The notes: generated by a model not told the origin, from the letters alone. A stretch of 64,000 bases of DNA from Methylopila henanensis (GCF_042681025.1 NZ_JBHUER010000003.1:186001-250000), one strand, 5' to 3'; counted from the stretch's first letter, positions 35,638-44,633 are shown. Program-made: numbers and translations.

Positions 35638-36933
35638 ATGCGCGTTCTTGTGCTCGGAGCTTACGGCTTGATCGGCGCCGCCGTGGCGGATCGCCTGCTG
35701 GTGGCGGATTGGCGCGTCGTTGGGCTCGGGCGGTCCGAGCGCGCGGGGCGTCGTTCGCGGCCCGAGATCGAATGGCGCTCGGCCGACATCGCCGCGCTTC
35801 TGAGCCCGGATGACTGGGCGCCGTTCCTGCGGGGCGTCGACGCGGTGGCGAACTGCGCCGGCGCGCTGCAGGACGGCGCACGGGACGACGTGGCGGCGGT
35901 GCACCGCGACGCCATGCTGGCGCTGCAGCGCGCCTGCGCGGCCGCGGGTGTCCGGCGTTTCGTGCAGATATCCGCCGTCGGCGCGCGGCCCGACGCCGTG
36001 ACGACGTTCCTGCGCACCAAGGGCGAGGCGGACGCGGCGCTCGCCGGGTCCGGGCTCGACTGGGTGATCTTAAGGCCAGGCCTCGTCATCGGGGCGGCGG
36101 CCTATGGCGGAACCGCGCTGCTGCGCGGGCTCGCGAACGCGCCCTGGGCGACGCCGCTGATCGAGGGCGCGGCGCCCATCCAGACGGCGCCGGTCGACGA
36201 GGTCGCCGAAGCCGTGCGGAAGGCGCTCGCCGGCGAGATTCCGTCCTGCGCGGCCTATGATCTCGTGGAGGACGAGGCCTACACGCTCGGCGGCGTCGTC
36301 GCGGCGTGGCGGGCGGCGCTCGACCGCCCGCCGGCCCGGACGCTGAACGCGCCGCGCTGGCTCGGCCGGCTGCTGTTCCGGGGCGGAGACCTGGCGGGCG
36401 CGCTGGGGTGGCGGCCGCCGATGCGCAGCGCGGCGCTGCGCGAGATCGAAGCGGGCGTGCGCGGCGATCCGGCGCCGTGGCGGGCCGCGGCGGGAGCGCC
36501 CGTCCGAAGTCTCGCGGCCACCTTGCGGACGCTGCCCTCCACGGTCCAGGAGCGGTGGTTCGGGCGCATGTTCCTGCTCAAACCCGTGATCATTCTGACG
36601 CTCGCGGCGTTCTGGGCGGCGTCGGGCCTGATCGGGCTCGTGCGCTTTCAGCAGGCCGCCGACATCCTCGTCGTGCGCGGAGCGCCGCAGACGGCCGCGG
36701 GGCTCGCGGTCCTGCTCGGAAGCGTCGTCGACGTCGCGCTCGGCGTGGCGATCCTGTTCCGCCGCGCGCATGTGGCCGCCGCCTGGGGCATGATCGCGGT
36801 CTCGGGCCTCTATGCGCTCGGCGCCGCGGCGTTCGCGCCGGATCTCTGGCTCGACCCGCTCGGGCCGATGGTCAAGATCTTCCCCGCCGCGGTGCTCGCG
36901 CTGGTCGCGCTCGCGATCGAGGAGGAGCGATGA
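35638..36933 (+). CDS. SDR-type NAD(P)-binding protein fused to a DoxX-like membrane domain
   Basis: A 431-residue fusion. The N-terminal half is an atypical SDR/NmrA-like Rossmann domain: MRVLVLGAYGLIGAAVADRLL (Gly-rich loop), VANCAGALQDG, RFVQISAVGARP, TKGEADAALAGSGLDWVILRPGLVIG. The C-terminal 130 residues hold about four transmembrane helices (LKPVIILTLAAFWAASGLIGLV, AAGLAVLLGSVVDVALGVAILF, AAWGMIAVSGLYALGAAAF, VKIFPAAVLALVALAI), as in DoxX-like proteins. AAGGAGG lies 5 bases before the ATG. It overlaps the DUF2269 gene by 4 bases. The fusion occurs in other Proteobacteria; its reaction is unknown. Confidence 0.85.
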   Translation: MRVLVLGAYGLIGAAVADRLLVADWRVVGLGRSERAGRRSRPEIEWRSADIAALLSPDDWAPFLRGVDAVANCAGALQDGARDDVAAVHRDAMLALQRACAAAGVRRFVQISAVGARPDAVTTFLRTKGEADAALAGSGLDWVILRPGLVIGAAAYGGTALLRGLANAPWATPLIEGAAPIQTAPVDEVAEAVRKALAGEIPSCAAYDLVEDEAYTLGGVVAAWRAALDRPPARTLNAPRWLGRLLFRGGDLAGALGWRPPMRSAALREIEAGVRGDPAPWRAAAGAPVRSLAATLRTLPSTVQERWFGRMFLLKPVIILTLAAFWAASGLIGLVRFQQAADILVVRGAPQTAAGLAVLLGSVVDVALGVAILFRRAHVAAAWGMIAVSGLYALGAAAFAPDLWLDPLGPMVKIFPAAVLALVALAIEEER

Positions 36934-37421
36934 CCCCGTCGTTCGTCGACGCGCTGCGCTGGCTGCATGTGATCGGCGCGACCGTGCTGCTGGGAACGGG
37001 GGCCGGCATCGCGTTCTTCATGCTGATGGCCCACCGCTCCGGCGACGCGCGTCTCGTCGCCCATGTGGCGGGGACCGTGGTGATCGCCGACGCGATCTTC
37101 ACCGCGTCCGCGGTCGTGCTGCAGCCGCTCACCGGCGCCGCGCTGGCGCACCTTCTGGGGTGGCCGCTGACGACGGGATGGATCGCGCTTTCGCTCGCGC
37201 TCTATGTCGCCACGGGCGCGCTCTGGCTCCCGGTGGTGTGGATGCAGGCGCGGATGCGAAAGCTCGCGCAGGCTGCGGCGGCCGGGGGCGGGGAGCTGCC
37301 GCGGGCCTACCATCGGCTGTTCCGGCTCTGGTTCGCGTGCGGCGCGCCGGCCTTCGGCTTCGTCGCGGCGATCCTCTGGCTGATGATCGCGAAGCCGGCC
37401 ATTCCGTGGATCGACGGCTGA
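36930..37421 (+). CDS. DUF2269-family integral membrane protein
   Basis: A 163-residue protein with four transmembrane helices: ALRWLHVIGATVLLGTGAGIAFFMLMAHRSGD, GTVVIADAIFTASAVVLQPLTGAALAHLLG, GWIALSLALYVATGALWLPVVWMQARM, FRLWFACGAPAFGFVAAILWLMIAKP. This is the DUF2269 pattern with a conserved His in helix 1. It starts within the stop of the SDR-DoxX gene (ATGA), so the two are translationally coupled and probably act together in the membrane. Confidence 0.82.
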   Translation: MTPSFVDALRWLHVIGATVLLGTGAGIAFFMLMAHRSGDARLVAHVAGTVVIADAIFTASAVVLQPLTGAALAHLLGWPLTTGWIALSLALYVATGALWLPVVWMQARMRKLAQAAAAGGGELPRAYHRLFRLWFACGAPAFGFVAAILWLMIAKPAIPWIDG

Positions 37422-37478
37422 CGCTCCTGCTCCAGAAGGCGCAGCCTTCTGCCGCCGTCGATCTCGCGCCGCCCGCCG

Positions 37479-38195
37479 CTACGGTTCCAGTTCGCCTGCG
37501 CGGACCAACAGATGCACGGCCTGGGCTGTGCTGGCGGCGCCGAGACGCTTGCGGACGCGGCGCATGTGATTCTCGACCGTCCGTTCGGATAGCGCGAGCA
37601 GCAGCGCGATGTCCGCCTGTCGCCGGCCGGAGGCGATCCAGCGCATGATTTCCCGCTCGCGGTCGGAGAGGCGCGGCGTGGCGGGGGACACGGTCGGCCA
37701 GAGACGCCGCGCTGCGTGGAAGGCGGCGGTCGCCGCCAGCGTCAGCGCCAATCGGGTTTCAATCGCGCTGTCGATAGTCTCGCCGCCGAAGGACATGGCG
37801 CCGATCAGGCCGCTATGCCCGAAGATCGGAACCTGAAGGCCGTGTACGCCGGGCCCGCTCGGGCGCCTGACGACCCGATAGCTTTCCTGGTCCGGCGCGC
37901 CCGTTTTGGTCCAGAAGAAGGCGCGATCGGTCTCCAGCACGTGCCGGTTGACCGGGCATCGCGCAAGATAGGTTTCAGGCTCGACCTGTCCGCTATCGCC
38001 GAACCAGTCGCCTTCCAGCCAAAGCAGCCGTTCGACGAGGCCGTCGCCGGATGGCGGCGAGGCGTAAAGGACGAAGCGGTCGTACCCGAGCGGTCCGGCG
38101 AGCCCCCGGACCGCTGAGCGGAGGGAGTCCATATCCTCGCTCCGCTCTATGGCGGCGACCGCCGCGGCGGTCGCCGTGAGGCCCGATCCGCCCAT
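37479..38195 (-). CDS. LuxR-family regulator with autoinducer-binding-type domain
   Basis: A 238-residue protein: an N-terminal ligand domain (about 15-160, with YDRFVLYASPPSG, LLWLEGDWFGD, FFWTKTG, GLQVPIFGHSGLIGAMSFGG) and a C-terminal GerE HTH (LSDREREIMRWIASGRRQADIALLLALSERTVENHMRRVRKRLGA). No luxI-type synthase is nearby, so it is a LuxR solo that may sense foreign or plant-derived signals. The ATG at 38195 follows the stop of hchA by 2 bases, so both are one operon. The frame extends upstream through hchA but that part is not real. Confidence 0.85.
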   Translation of the reverse strand: MGGSGLTATAAAVAAIERSEDMDSLRSAVRGLAGPLGYDRFVLYASPPSGDGLVERLLWLEGDWFGDSGQVEPETYLARCPVNRHVLETDRAFFWTKTGAPDQESYRVVRRPSGPGVHGLQVPIFGHSGLIGAMSFGGETIDSAIETRLALTLAATAAFHAARRLWPTVSPATPRLSDREREIMRWIASGRRQADIALLLALSERTVENHMRRVRKRLGAASTAQAVHLLVRAGELEP

Positions 38196-38197
38196 GC

Positions 38198-39067
38198 TCA
38201 GCCTTGCGCGACCTCGGCCAGCAGCGCCCCGGCCGCGAGCTTGCCGAGATTGTTGGCGGCGAAGGGGCTGGCGCCGGTCAGCACCTTGCGGTCCTGGTGG
38301 GTCGCGTCGTTCACCTCCGTGTTGAGTATGTCGACCCCGAGAGCTTTCAGCTTCTCGCCGAAATGCCAGGTCAATTGGCCGGGCATGTATCCTATGTCCG
38401 GCGTCAGGCGGTCGGCGGCATCGGGGAAGGCGGTGATCGCGTACCCCGCCAGCGGGAACACGTCGCCGTCCGCCTTGGGCGCGCAGGCGAGGAAGGCGGC
38501 CGGACCGTGACAGATCGAGATGAGGTGCCGATCGTTGTCGAGAGTCCATCGGATCACATCGGCGACCTCCGAGCTGAACGGCAGGCCCACGAGCGGGCCA
38601 TGCCCGCCGGGAATGAACACCGCGACATAGTCGCTGTCGGGCCCCAGTCCGGCGAGCACGTCGGCGAGTTTCAAGGGCTGCTGGAACTGCTCAAGATAGG
38701 CCTTATGCAGGCCCGTGATCGCCTCATCTTCCTTGGGCATGGCCCAGAACTCAAACTTGACCGAGTTGCCCGACACGGTGGCGATGTCGAACTCGAATCC
38801 AGCCTTGTGCAGGTGGTACATCGGCACCAGCGTCTCGACCGGGTGGTTGCCTGTCGAAAACATCGTGCCGTTCTGAGTCTTGAGGTATCGCTCGTCGGTT
38901 CCGATGACAAGAATACGTCGCGCCCCGGCATAGGGGCGCGGGTAGTCGGCGCCCTCAAGGTCGCTCTTCGGGCTGGTGTATTGCGACAGCGAATAAGGAG
39001 ACGGGAAGAAGGCGTTGAATTCGGCCTCGTCCGGCTGTGGTTTTTTGCTCTGCGGCAGGATGCTCAT
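38198..39067 (-). CDS. hchA: Hsp31-type DJ-1/PfpI protein (glyoxalase III)
   Basis: A 289-residue protein of the HchA/Hsp31 subfamily. It has FFPSPYSLSQYTSPKSDLEGADYP (N-terminal linker typical of HchA), ILVIGTDERYLKTQNGTMFSTGNHPVETLVPMYHLHKAGFEFDIAT, VFIPGGHGPL and the nucleophile elbow ISICHGPAAFL with the active Cys and His. Known members convert methylglyoxal to lactate and act as a chaperone; a protein deglycase activity is debated. AGGAG 8 bases before the ATG at 39067 fixes the start. Followed directly by the LuxR-type gene. Confidence 0.9.
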   Translation of the reverse strand: MSILPQSKKPQPDEAEFNAFFPSPYSLSQYTSPKSDLEGADYPRPYAGARRILVIGTDERYLKTQNGTMFSTGNHPVETLVPMYHLHKAGFEFDIATVSGNSVKFEFWAMPKEDEAITGLHKAYLEQFQQPLKLADVLAGLGPDSDYVAVFIPGGHGPLVGLPFSSEVADVIRWTLDNDRHLISICHGPAAFLACAPKADGDVFPLAGYAITAFPDAADRLTPDIGYMPGQLTWHFGEKLKALGVDILNTEVNDATHQDRKVLTGASPFAANNLGKLAAGALLAEVAQG

Positions 39068-39309
39068 CCTGTTTCTCCTGGTTGGATTCGCAAGGTAGAC
39101 ATCGGCCAACGCGGGGGAAATGAGGGATTTCCCTCAACGCCGCTATCCTGTTCCAGGGCACGCGGATGCCATTTTTCCGCAGTTTGGCGCAGACATGAGG
39201 GGCGAGTGGGGAGCATTGCCGCTCGCTTCATCACGATCGTGCGGACCCTAGCCGTTGGTTCTCCTCACGGTCGCCGCACGGCTCGGCTAATGTGGCGTCA
39301 CGTCGGACT

Positions 39310-39333
39310 TTAGCCGGCGTGCGCGCCGGCTAA
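39310..39333. terminator. Perfect hairpin in the hchA upstream region
   Basis: TTAGCCGGCG / CGCCGGCTAA, a 10-bp stem with loop TGCG. It lies in the 295-base stretch between hchA (minus) and the gene at 39363 (plus), which otherwise holds no gene that I can see. It lacks a T-tract and may be an operator or a hairpin in the 5' leader. Confidence 0.4.
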
Positions 39334-39362
39334 GGCGCGCGTCGCGTATCGCCGGAGTCCCG

Positions 39363-39914
39363 ATGGCCGTCCGTTTCCGCCGTCTCGCCGCCGTCTGCCT
39401 CGCGATCGTTCCCCTGGCGGCGGCGGCCGAGCCGGTGCGCGACGAGGCGAGCGGGCTCGCGATCGATCCGCCGGCAGGCTACTCCGTCGAGAAGATCGAC
39501 GGCGGGCAGCGCTACGCCGCCGCCTTCAACGTCAAGAAGACCGGCGCGGACGAGCCCGGCTGCCGGGTCGGCTTCCAGGCGAGTCCGCAGAACGCCGGCC
39601 TGACGCAGGAGGAGATCAACGCCTTCACCGCCAAGCCGGAGTGGACCGATCTGATCAAGGCGACGCTCGCGCTCTACTACGACGTGGCCTCGGTCGATCC
39701 GTTCGAGCAGGCCGGGCTCGCCGGGGCCGCGGTGATCGGCGACATCAAGGCCGCGGAAGGCGAGACGCAGGCCCCCGACGCGCGCTCCTATCTCGTGCTG
39801 CTCGACACGCCGAAGGGGCGGACCACGCTGGTGTGCGTGGCGGCGCGGTCCGACTTCGACGCCCGCCGCGCCGAATTCGAGGCCGTGGCGCGGGCGGTGC
39901 AGCCGCCGCGATGA
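39363..39914 (+). CDS. Exported hypothetical protein
   Basis: A 183-residue protein with a signal peptide (1-21, LAIVPLAAA-AEP). The mature part is alternating beta/alpha: SGLAIDPPAGYSVEKI, GCRVGFQASPQNAGLTQEEINAF, ALYYDVASVDPFEQAGLAGAAVIGDI, YLVLLDTPKGRTTLVCVAARSDFDARRAEFEAVARAV. Two Cys (GCRVG, LVCVA) may form a disulfide. I do not recognise the family; the pattern resembles small periplasmic PsbP/Mog1-like folds. Confidence 0.62.
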   Translation: MAVRFRRLAAVCLAIVPLAAAAEPVRDEASGLAIDPPAGYSVEKIDGGQRYAAAFNVKKTGADEPGCRVGFQASPQNAGLTQEEINAFTAKPEWTDLIKATLALYYDVASVDPFEQAGLAGAAVIGDIKAAEGETQAPDARSYLVLLDTPKGRTTLVCVAARSDFDARRAEFEAVARAVQPPR

Positions 39915-40007
39915 CTTCTAGGTGAGGGCGGTTTTCGCGCGCCGCAGCGTGTAGTCTCCGGGTCTCCCGCGCCACGTCGGCGCTGGGGCCAAGGCCCGAG
40001 GACGTTG

Positions 40008-40898
40008 ATGACGCCGAGACCGGACCGGAGCGCGATCGCGCTCTACGATCGCTTCACCCATGGCGAGCTCGACCGTCGCGGTTTCATGGCGCGGCTGACC
40101 GCGCTCGCCGGCTCGACGGCCGCGGCGCAGGCGCTGCTGTCGGCGCTGTCGAACGACTACGCCCGCGCGGCCATCGTCGCGCCGGACGACCGTCGCCTGA
40201 AGATCGAGACCGCGACCTACGCCGGTCCGGACGGCCCGGTGAAGGGCCTGCTGGCTCGCGGGGCGGCCGAGGGACGTCGGCGGCCGGCGGTCGTCGTCAT
40301 CCACGAGAACCGTGGACTCAATCCGCACATCCAGGACGTCTGCCGCCGGCTCGCCGTGTCGGGGTTCATGGTGTTCGGCGTCGATCTGCTGTCGCCGGTC
40401 GGCGGCACGCCTGAGGACGAGGACGCCGCTCGCGAGCTGATTGGCGGGCTCGATCCCGCGAAGGCGACCGCCATGCTGGTCGCGGCCGTGTCCTTCCTCC
40501 AGCAGCATCCGGAGGCGAACGGCTCGGTCGGCGCCGTCGGCTTCTGCTGGGGCGGCGGCATGGCGAACCGGCTCGCCGCGGCCTCGTCCGAACTGAAGGC
40601 CGCGGTGTCCTACTACGGCCCGACCCTGCCCGACGAGCAGGCGGCGGAGGTGAAGGCCCCGCTGCTGCTGCAGTACGCAGGCCTCGACGAGCGGGTGAAC
40701 GCGGGCGTGCCGGCCTTCAAGAAGGCGCTCGAGGCCGCGGACAAGCCCTTCGAGCTCTTCATCTACGAGGGCGCGGACCACGCCTTCAACAACGACGCCA
40801 ATCCCGCCCGCTACAACAAGAGGGCGGCGGACCTCGCCTGGGACCGCACCATCGCCTTCCTGGAAAGCCATCTCGGCGCGGCTCCGCCCCCGACCTGA
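40008..40898 (+). CDS. Dienelactone hydrolase family protein, probably Tat-exported
   Basis: A 296-residue enzyme. DRRGFMARLTALAGSTAAAQALLSAL (about 24-48) looks like a twin-arginine signal. The hydrolase part has VVVIHENRGLNPHIQDVCRRLAVSGF, the nucleophile elbow VGFCWGGG (Cys, as in dienelactone hydrolase), an Asp in YAGLDERV and the His in EGADHAFNND. Characterised members open dienelactone rings in chlorocatechol degradation, but exported relatives have unknown substrates. The ATG at 40008 is one codon after a TTG. Confidence 0.88.
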   Translation: MTPRPDRSAIALYDRFTHGELDRRGFMARLTALAGSTAAAQALLSALSNDYARAAIVAPDDRRLKIETATYAGPDGPVKGLLARGAAEGRRRPAVVVIHENRGLNPHIQDVCRRLAVSGFMVFGVDLLSPVGGTPEDEDAARELIGGLDPAKATAMLVAAVSFLQQHPEANGSVGAVGFCWGGGMANRLAAASSELKAAVSYYGPTLPDEQAAEVKAPLLLQYAGLDERVNAGVPAFKKALEAADKPFELFIYEGADHAFNNDANPARYNKRAADLAWDRTIAFLESHLGAAPPPT

Positions 40899-41037
40899 TC
40901 GGGCGGCCGGACGACGGCGGCGCATTTTTTTCGCGCGGACCGGGAACCGCGGGCCGAGGTTCGCGTTGTCCGACCGAAAGCTCGAGAAGAGCTTTTGATC
41001 GGGCCTTCGGACCCCCCCGACCGAAGCGCCTGGACAG

Positions 41038-41083
41038 AGGCGGAGCCGCTACCCCCCCGAAGCGGCTCCGCCTTTTTATTTTT
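41038..41083 (+). terminator. Intrinsic terminator between the hydrolase gene and hisG
   Basis: AGGCGGAGCCGCT / AGCGGCTCCGCCT, a 13-bp stem with a 10-base loop, followed by TTTTTATTTTT. It reaches the stop codon of convergent hisG. Confidence 0.9.
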
Positions 41084-42083
41084 CCCCGATCGCGTCGAAC
41101 AGGCTCGCCACCAGAGGCGGGTTCGGCTCGAACACGTCTTCCAGCGTCGCGACGGTGACCGTGCCGGCGCCCGCGGCGGCGAGCGCCTCGACCAGCGGAA
41201 ACAGCGCCTTCTTCGGCGCGTGCAGCACCAGCGGCGCGCCCGGCGCCGGCGGCCCGAACGGGGCGCGGGCGTCGAAGCGGGCGGCGACGTCGATCAGCAC
41301 CCGCTCCACGCCGGCGTCGAAGCGGGCGCGCACCTCGCGGATGGAGCGCGCGCGCACTTCGGCCGCGATGCGGGTGAGGATGGTGCGGGCGGCCGCGCGC
41401 GCCGGCGCGCCCCAGTCCGCGCCGAGGCTCGCCACTAGCTGGGCCTGACTGCGCAGGATGACGCCGTCGTCGAGCACCTTGAGCGCGTTCGCGGCGAGCG
41501 TCGCGCCGGTGGTGGTGATGTCCACCACCACGTCGGCGGCGCCGGCGGCGGGCGCGCCCTCGGTCGCGCCCAGGCTCTCCACGATCCGGTAGTTTGAGAC
41601 GCTGGTGCGCGCCCGCCCGCCGCCGGGCTCGGTCCAGGCGAAGAAGCCGCGCGTCAGGTTGAGGTACTTGGTCGCGACGCGCAGCCGCCGGCCGTGGCGG
41701 CGCTGCATGTCGGCGGCGACGTCGTCGAGGTCGGCCATGGTGCGGACGTCGATCCAGGCCTTCGGCGCCGCCACCACCACGTCGGCGTAGCCGAAGCCGA
41801 GAGGCTGCAGCAGCTTCACGCGGCCGGCGGCGTCGGGGATCTGCTCGCGGATCAGGTCCTCGCCGGTGACGCCGAGATGGGCGGCGCCGCTCGCGAGCTG
41901 GCCCGCGATGTCGGAGGCCGACAGATAGGCGATCTCGACGTCCGGCAGGTCGGCGATCGCGCCGCGATACTCGCGCGCGCCGTTCGCCCGCACGAAGTTG
42001 AGGCCGGCGCGGGCGAAGAACGCCTGCGCGTTCTCCTGCAGGCGCCCCTTGGAGGGCACGGCGAGGATCAGCGGTCCGGTCAT
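41076..42083 (-). CDS. hisG: ATP phosphoribosyltransferase catalytic subunit
   Basis: A 335-residue enzyme: ILAVPSKGRLQENAQAFFARAG (start of the fold), LGVTGEDLIREQ, FGYADVVVAAPK, RRLRVATKYLNLTRGFF and ADVVVDITTTGATLAANALKVLDDGVI (the PRPP-binding signature with E/DxxxTGxT). It makes phosphoribosyl-ATP, the first step of histidine synthesis. It is the alphaproteobacterial form that depends on HisZ, and it overlaps hisZ by 4 bases. Confidence 0.94.
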   Translation of the reverse strand: MTGPLILAVPSKGRLQENAQAFFARAGLNFVRANGAREYRGAIADLPDVEIAYLSASDIAGQLASGAAHLGVTGEDLIREQIPDAAGRVKLLQPLGFGYADVVVAAPKAWIDVRTMADLDDVAADMQRRHGRRLRVATKYLNLTRGFFAWTEPGGGRARTSVSNYRIVESLGATEGAPAAGAADVVVDITTTGATLAANALKVLDDGVILRSQAQLVASLGADWGAPARAAARTILTRIAAEVRARSIREVRARFDAGVERVLIDVAARFDARAPFGPPAPGAPLVLHAPKKALFPLVEALAAAGAGTVTVATLEDVFEPNPPLVASLFDAIGEK

Positions 42084-43183
42084 CGCGCGGCTCCGGGGAA
42101 ACGGTCGAGCCAGAGCGAGAAGCCGACGCCCGGCGCAGGAGCGGCCCCGAGCGCGCCGAGCAGCCCGTCATAGCGCCCGCCGCCGGCGAGCGGCCCGTCG
42201 CCGCCGTCACGGCCGAGCTCGAACACGAGGCCGGTGTAGTAGTCGAGCTTGCGGCCGAAACGGCTCGCGAAGCGCATGCGCTCGACCGGAAGGCCGGCCG
42301 CCGCGAAGGCCTCGATCCGGCTCCCAAGCCGCTCCACGGCCGGGCCGATCGCGAGCCCGCCGGCGGCGAGGGCCCGCAGCCGCTCCACCGCCGTACGCGC
42401 GTCGGCGTCGACGGCGAGAACGTCGGTCAGCGCCTTGCGCTGTTCGGCGGAGAGGCCCGCGGCGCCGCCTGCGGCGTTCTGCTCGATGAAGCGGTCGGCG
42501 ATCTCGGCCGGCGTGCGGCCGCCGACGGCCGCGATGCCGGCGAGCGACAGCACGTCCTCGATCACGGCGCGCGCGGCCTCGGGGCCGGCGGCGTCGAGCG
42601 CCGCGAAAAGGCCGGCGTGGCCGGCCCGCGCCGCCTGCGCCGGCGTCGCGGCGGACAGCGCGTCGAGGCTTTCGCCATAGGTGATCTCGCGCTTCAGCCG
42701 CCGCCGGAACGCGGGGGCTGCGTCGAGCGCCTCGACGGCCGCCGCGATCAGCGCGAGGTCGCCCAGCCGGATGATCGGCGCCGGTTCGCCGAGCAGGGCG
42801 GCGGCTTCGAGCGCGAGCGCGAGGATCTCGGTCTCGGCCGCGATCGCGTCAGCGCGGCCAAAACTCTCGACGCCGGCCTGCGCGCTCTCGCCGCCGCCGC
42901 CGCGGCGGTGACGGAAGATCGGGCCGGCGTAGTAGTAGGAGGCCGCCCGCGCCGGATCGCCGCCCGCGATGTGGCCGAGCGCGATCGGGATGGTGAAGTC
43001 CGGCCTGAGGCACAGGTCGCGGCCGTCGCCGTCGCTCGTCAGGAACATCCGCGCGCGCAGGCCTTCGCCCATCACATGCAGGAACGGCTCCGCCGGCTGC
43101 AGGATCGAAGGCTCGGCGCGCGCGAAGCCGGCCGCTTCGAAGCGGTCGAGCAGGCTCGGCGGGATCGGGACCAGAGGCGACAT
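42080..43183 (-). CDS. hisZ: ATP phosphoribosyltransferase regulatory subunit
   Basis: A 367-residue class II histidyl-tRNA-synthetase-like protein: PSLLDRFEAAGFARAEPSILQPAEPFLHVMGE, LCLRPDFTIPIALGH (motif 2), AASYYYAGPIFRHR and KLDYYTGLVFELG, GGRYDGLLGALG (motif 3). It lacks the anticodon-binding domain, which is the mark of HisZ. It forms a hetero-octamer with HisG and gives histidine feedback control. Its stop overlaps the hisG start. Confidence 0.92.
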   Translation of the reverse strand: MSPLVPIPPSLLDRFEAAGFARAEPSILQPAEPFLHVMGEGLRARMFLTSDGDGRDLCLRPDFTIPIALGHIAGGDPARAASYYYAGPIFRHRRGGGGESAQAGVESFGRADAIAAETEILALALEAAALLGEPAPIIRLGDLALIAAAVEALDAAPAFRRRLKREITYGESLDALSAATPAQAARAGHAGLFAALDAAGPEAARAVIEDVLSLAGIAAVGGRTPAEIADRFIEQNAAGGAAGLSAEQRKALTDVLAVDADARTAVERLRALAAGGLAIGPAVERLGSRIEAFAAAGLPVERMRFASRFGRKLDYYTGLVFELGRDGGDGPLAGGGRYDGLLGALGAAPAPGVGFSLWLDRFPGAAR

Positions 43184-43368
43184 CGGGCAGGCACGCGGGG
43201 ACTGTTGCAGGCGGGCGGAACGGTTGCGCGTCTAGCAGGCGAGACGCCCGAGCGCGACTGTTTTCGTGGGTGCAGGCCGATCGGCCGCCTTCGCGCCGCC
43301 CGCCGCGCCGGCCTGCCGCGACGGTTTGCGCGGCGGCGCAGGGGTTGTCCGCGCGGTCTCGTCTCGAT

Positions 43369-43385
43369 ATGTTATGTTATAACAT
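43369..43385. promoter_or_regulatory. Zur-type zinc-uptake-regulator box
   Basis: ATGTTATGTTATAACAT differs at one position from the core Zur palindrome ATGTTATA-N-TATAACAT, and the flanks (GAT before, TTA after) agree with most of the wider consensus. It ends 6 bases before the ATG of the COG0523 gene, so bound Zur would cover the promoter. This predicts that the gene is switched on in zinc limitation. Confidence 0.8.
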
Positions 43386-43391
43386 TTAAAC

Positions 43392-44615
43392 ATGGATCGC
43401 GCCGCCATGCCCGACGCCCGCCTGCCCGTCACCGTGCTTTCCGGCTTCCTCGGCGCCGGCAAGACGACGCTGCTGAACCACATCCTCGCCAACCGCGAGG
43501 GCCGCCGGGTCGCGGTCATCGTCAACGACATGTCCGAGGTGAACATCGACGCCGACCTCGTGCGCGGCGGCTCGGACCTGTCGCGCTCCGAGGAGAAGCT
43601 GGTCGAGATGACCAACGGCTGCATCTGCTGCACGCTGCGCGACGATCTCCTGACCGAGGTGCGCCGCCTCGCGGAGGAAGGGCGCTTCGACCATCTGGTG
43701 ATCGAGTCCACCGGAATCTCCGAGCCGCTGCCGGTGGCCGCCACCTTCGACTTCCGCGATGAGGACGGCGTCTCGCTGTCGGACGTCGCCCGGCTCGACA
43801 CGATGGTGACGGTGGTCGACGCCGCCAACCTGCTGAAGGACTACGGCAGCCGCGACTTCCTCGGCGACCGCGGCGAGACGGCGGGGGAGGGCGACGAGCG
43901 CAGGCTCGTCGACCTGCTGGTGGAGCAGATCGAGTTCGCCGACGTGGTGGTGCTGAACAAGGCGTCCGCCGTGGACGCCGCCACCCGCGCGAGCGTGCGC
44001 GGCGTCATCCGCGCGCTGAACGGCGACGCCGAGATCGTCGACGCCGATTTCGGGCGCGTGGCGCTGTCGAAGATTCTCGGGACCGGGCGGTTCGACTTCG
44101 AGCGCGCCCGCCGCAACCCGATGTGGGCGAAGGAGCTGTTCGGCTTCCGCGACCACACGCCCGAGACCGAGGAATACGGCGTGTCGAGCTTCGTGTTCCG
44201 CGCCCGCCGGCCGTTCCACCCCCAGCGGTTCGACGCGATCCTGAAGCGGACCTGGCCGGGGCTGGTGCGCGCCAAGGGGCATTTCTGGCTCGCGACGCGG
44301 CCGGACTGGGCCGGCGAGATGTCGCTCGCGGGCGCGATCTGCCGCACCGAGGGCGCGGGCACGTGGTGGGCCGCGGTCCCGCGCCGCGACTGGCCGGAGC
44401 ATGAGGAATGGCGCGGCTGGCTCGGCGCGCGCTGGGCCGAGGGCTGGGGCGACCGCCGCCAGGAGCTCGTGTTCATCGGCGTGGGGCTCGACGAGGTGCC
44501 GCTCCGCGCCGCGCTGGAGGCCGCGCTCGTGGGCCGCGACGAGACCGCGCCGGACTGGGCGGCCTATCCCGGCCTGCCCGATCCCTTCCCCCTCTGGCGC
44601 CGGGACGCGGCCTGA
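43392..44615 (+). CDS. COG0523 (CobW/ZigA-type) metal-trafficking GTPase
   Basis: A 407-residue G3E GTPase: Walker A GFLGAGKTTLLNH (Lys24), metal-binding CxCC motif NGCICCTL (Cys77, Cys79, Cys80), VIESTGISEPLPV, VVLNKASAVD (guanine specificity) and the C-terminal CobW_C domain with FVFRARRPFHPQRF. Zinc-limitation members of this family (ZNG1, ZigA, YeiR) deliver zinc to client enzymes. The Zur-like box directly upstream supports this over a cobalamin role. The ATG at 43392 leaves almost no leader; an in-frame ATG at 43407 is an alternative. The 90-residue gene at 44634 follows. Confidence 0.9.
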   Translation: MDRAAMPDARLPVTVLSGFLGAGKTTLLNHILANREGRRVAVIVNDMSEVNIDADLVRGGSDLSRSEEKLVEMTNGCICCTLRDDLLTEVRRLAEEGRFDHLVIESTGISEPLPVAATFDFRDEDGVSLSDVARLDTMVTVVDAANLLKDYGSRDFLGDRGETAGEGDERRLVDLLVEQIEFADVVVLNKASAVDAATRASVRGVIRALNGDAEIVDADFGRVALSKILGTGRFDFERARRNPMWAKELFGFRDHTPETEEYGVSSFVFRARRPFHPQRFDAILKRTWPGLVRAKGHFWLATRPDWAGEMSLAGAICRTEGAGTWWAAVPRRDWPEHEEWRGWLGARWAEGWGDRRQELVFIGVGLDEVPLRAALEAALVGRDETAPDWAAYPGLPDPFPLWRRDAA

Positions 44616-44633
44616 GCTTATCTCCCCTCCATC

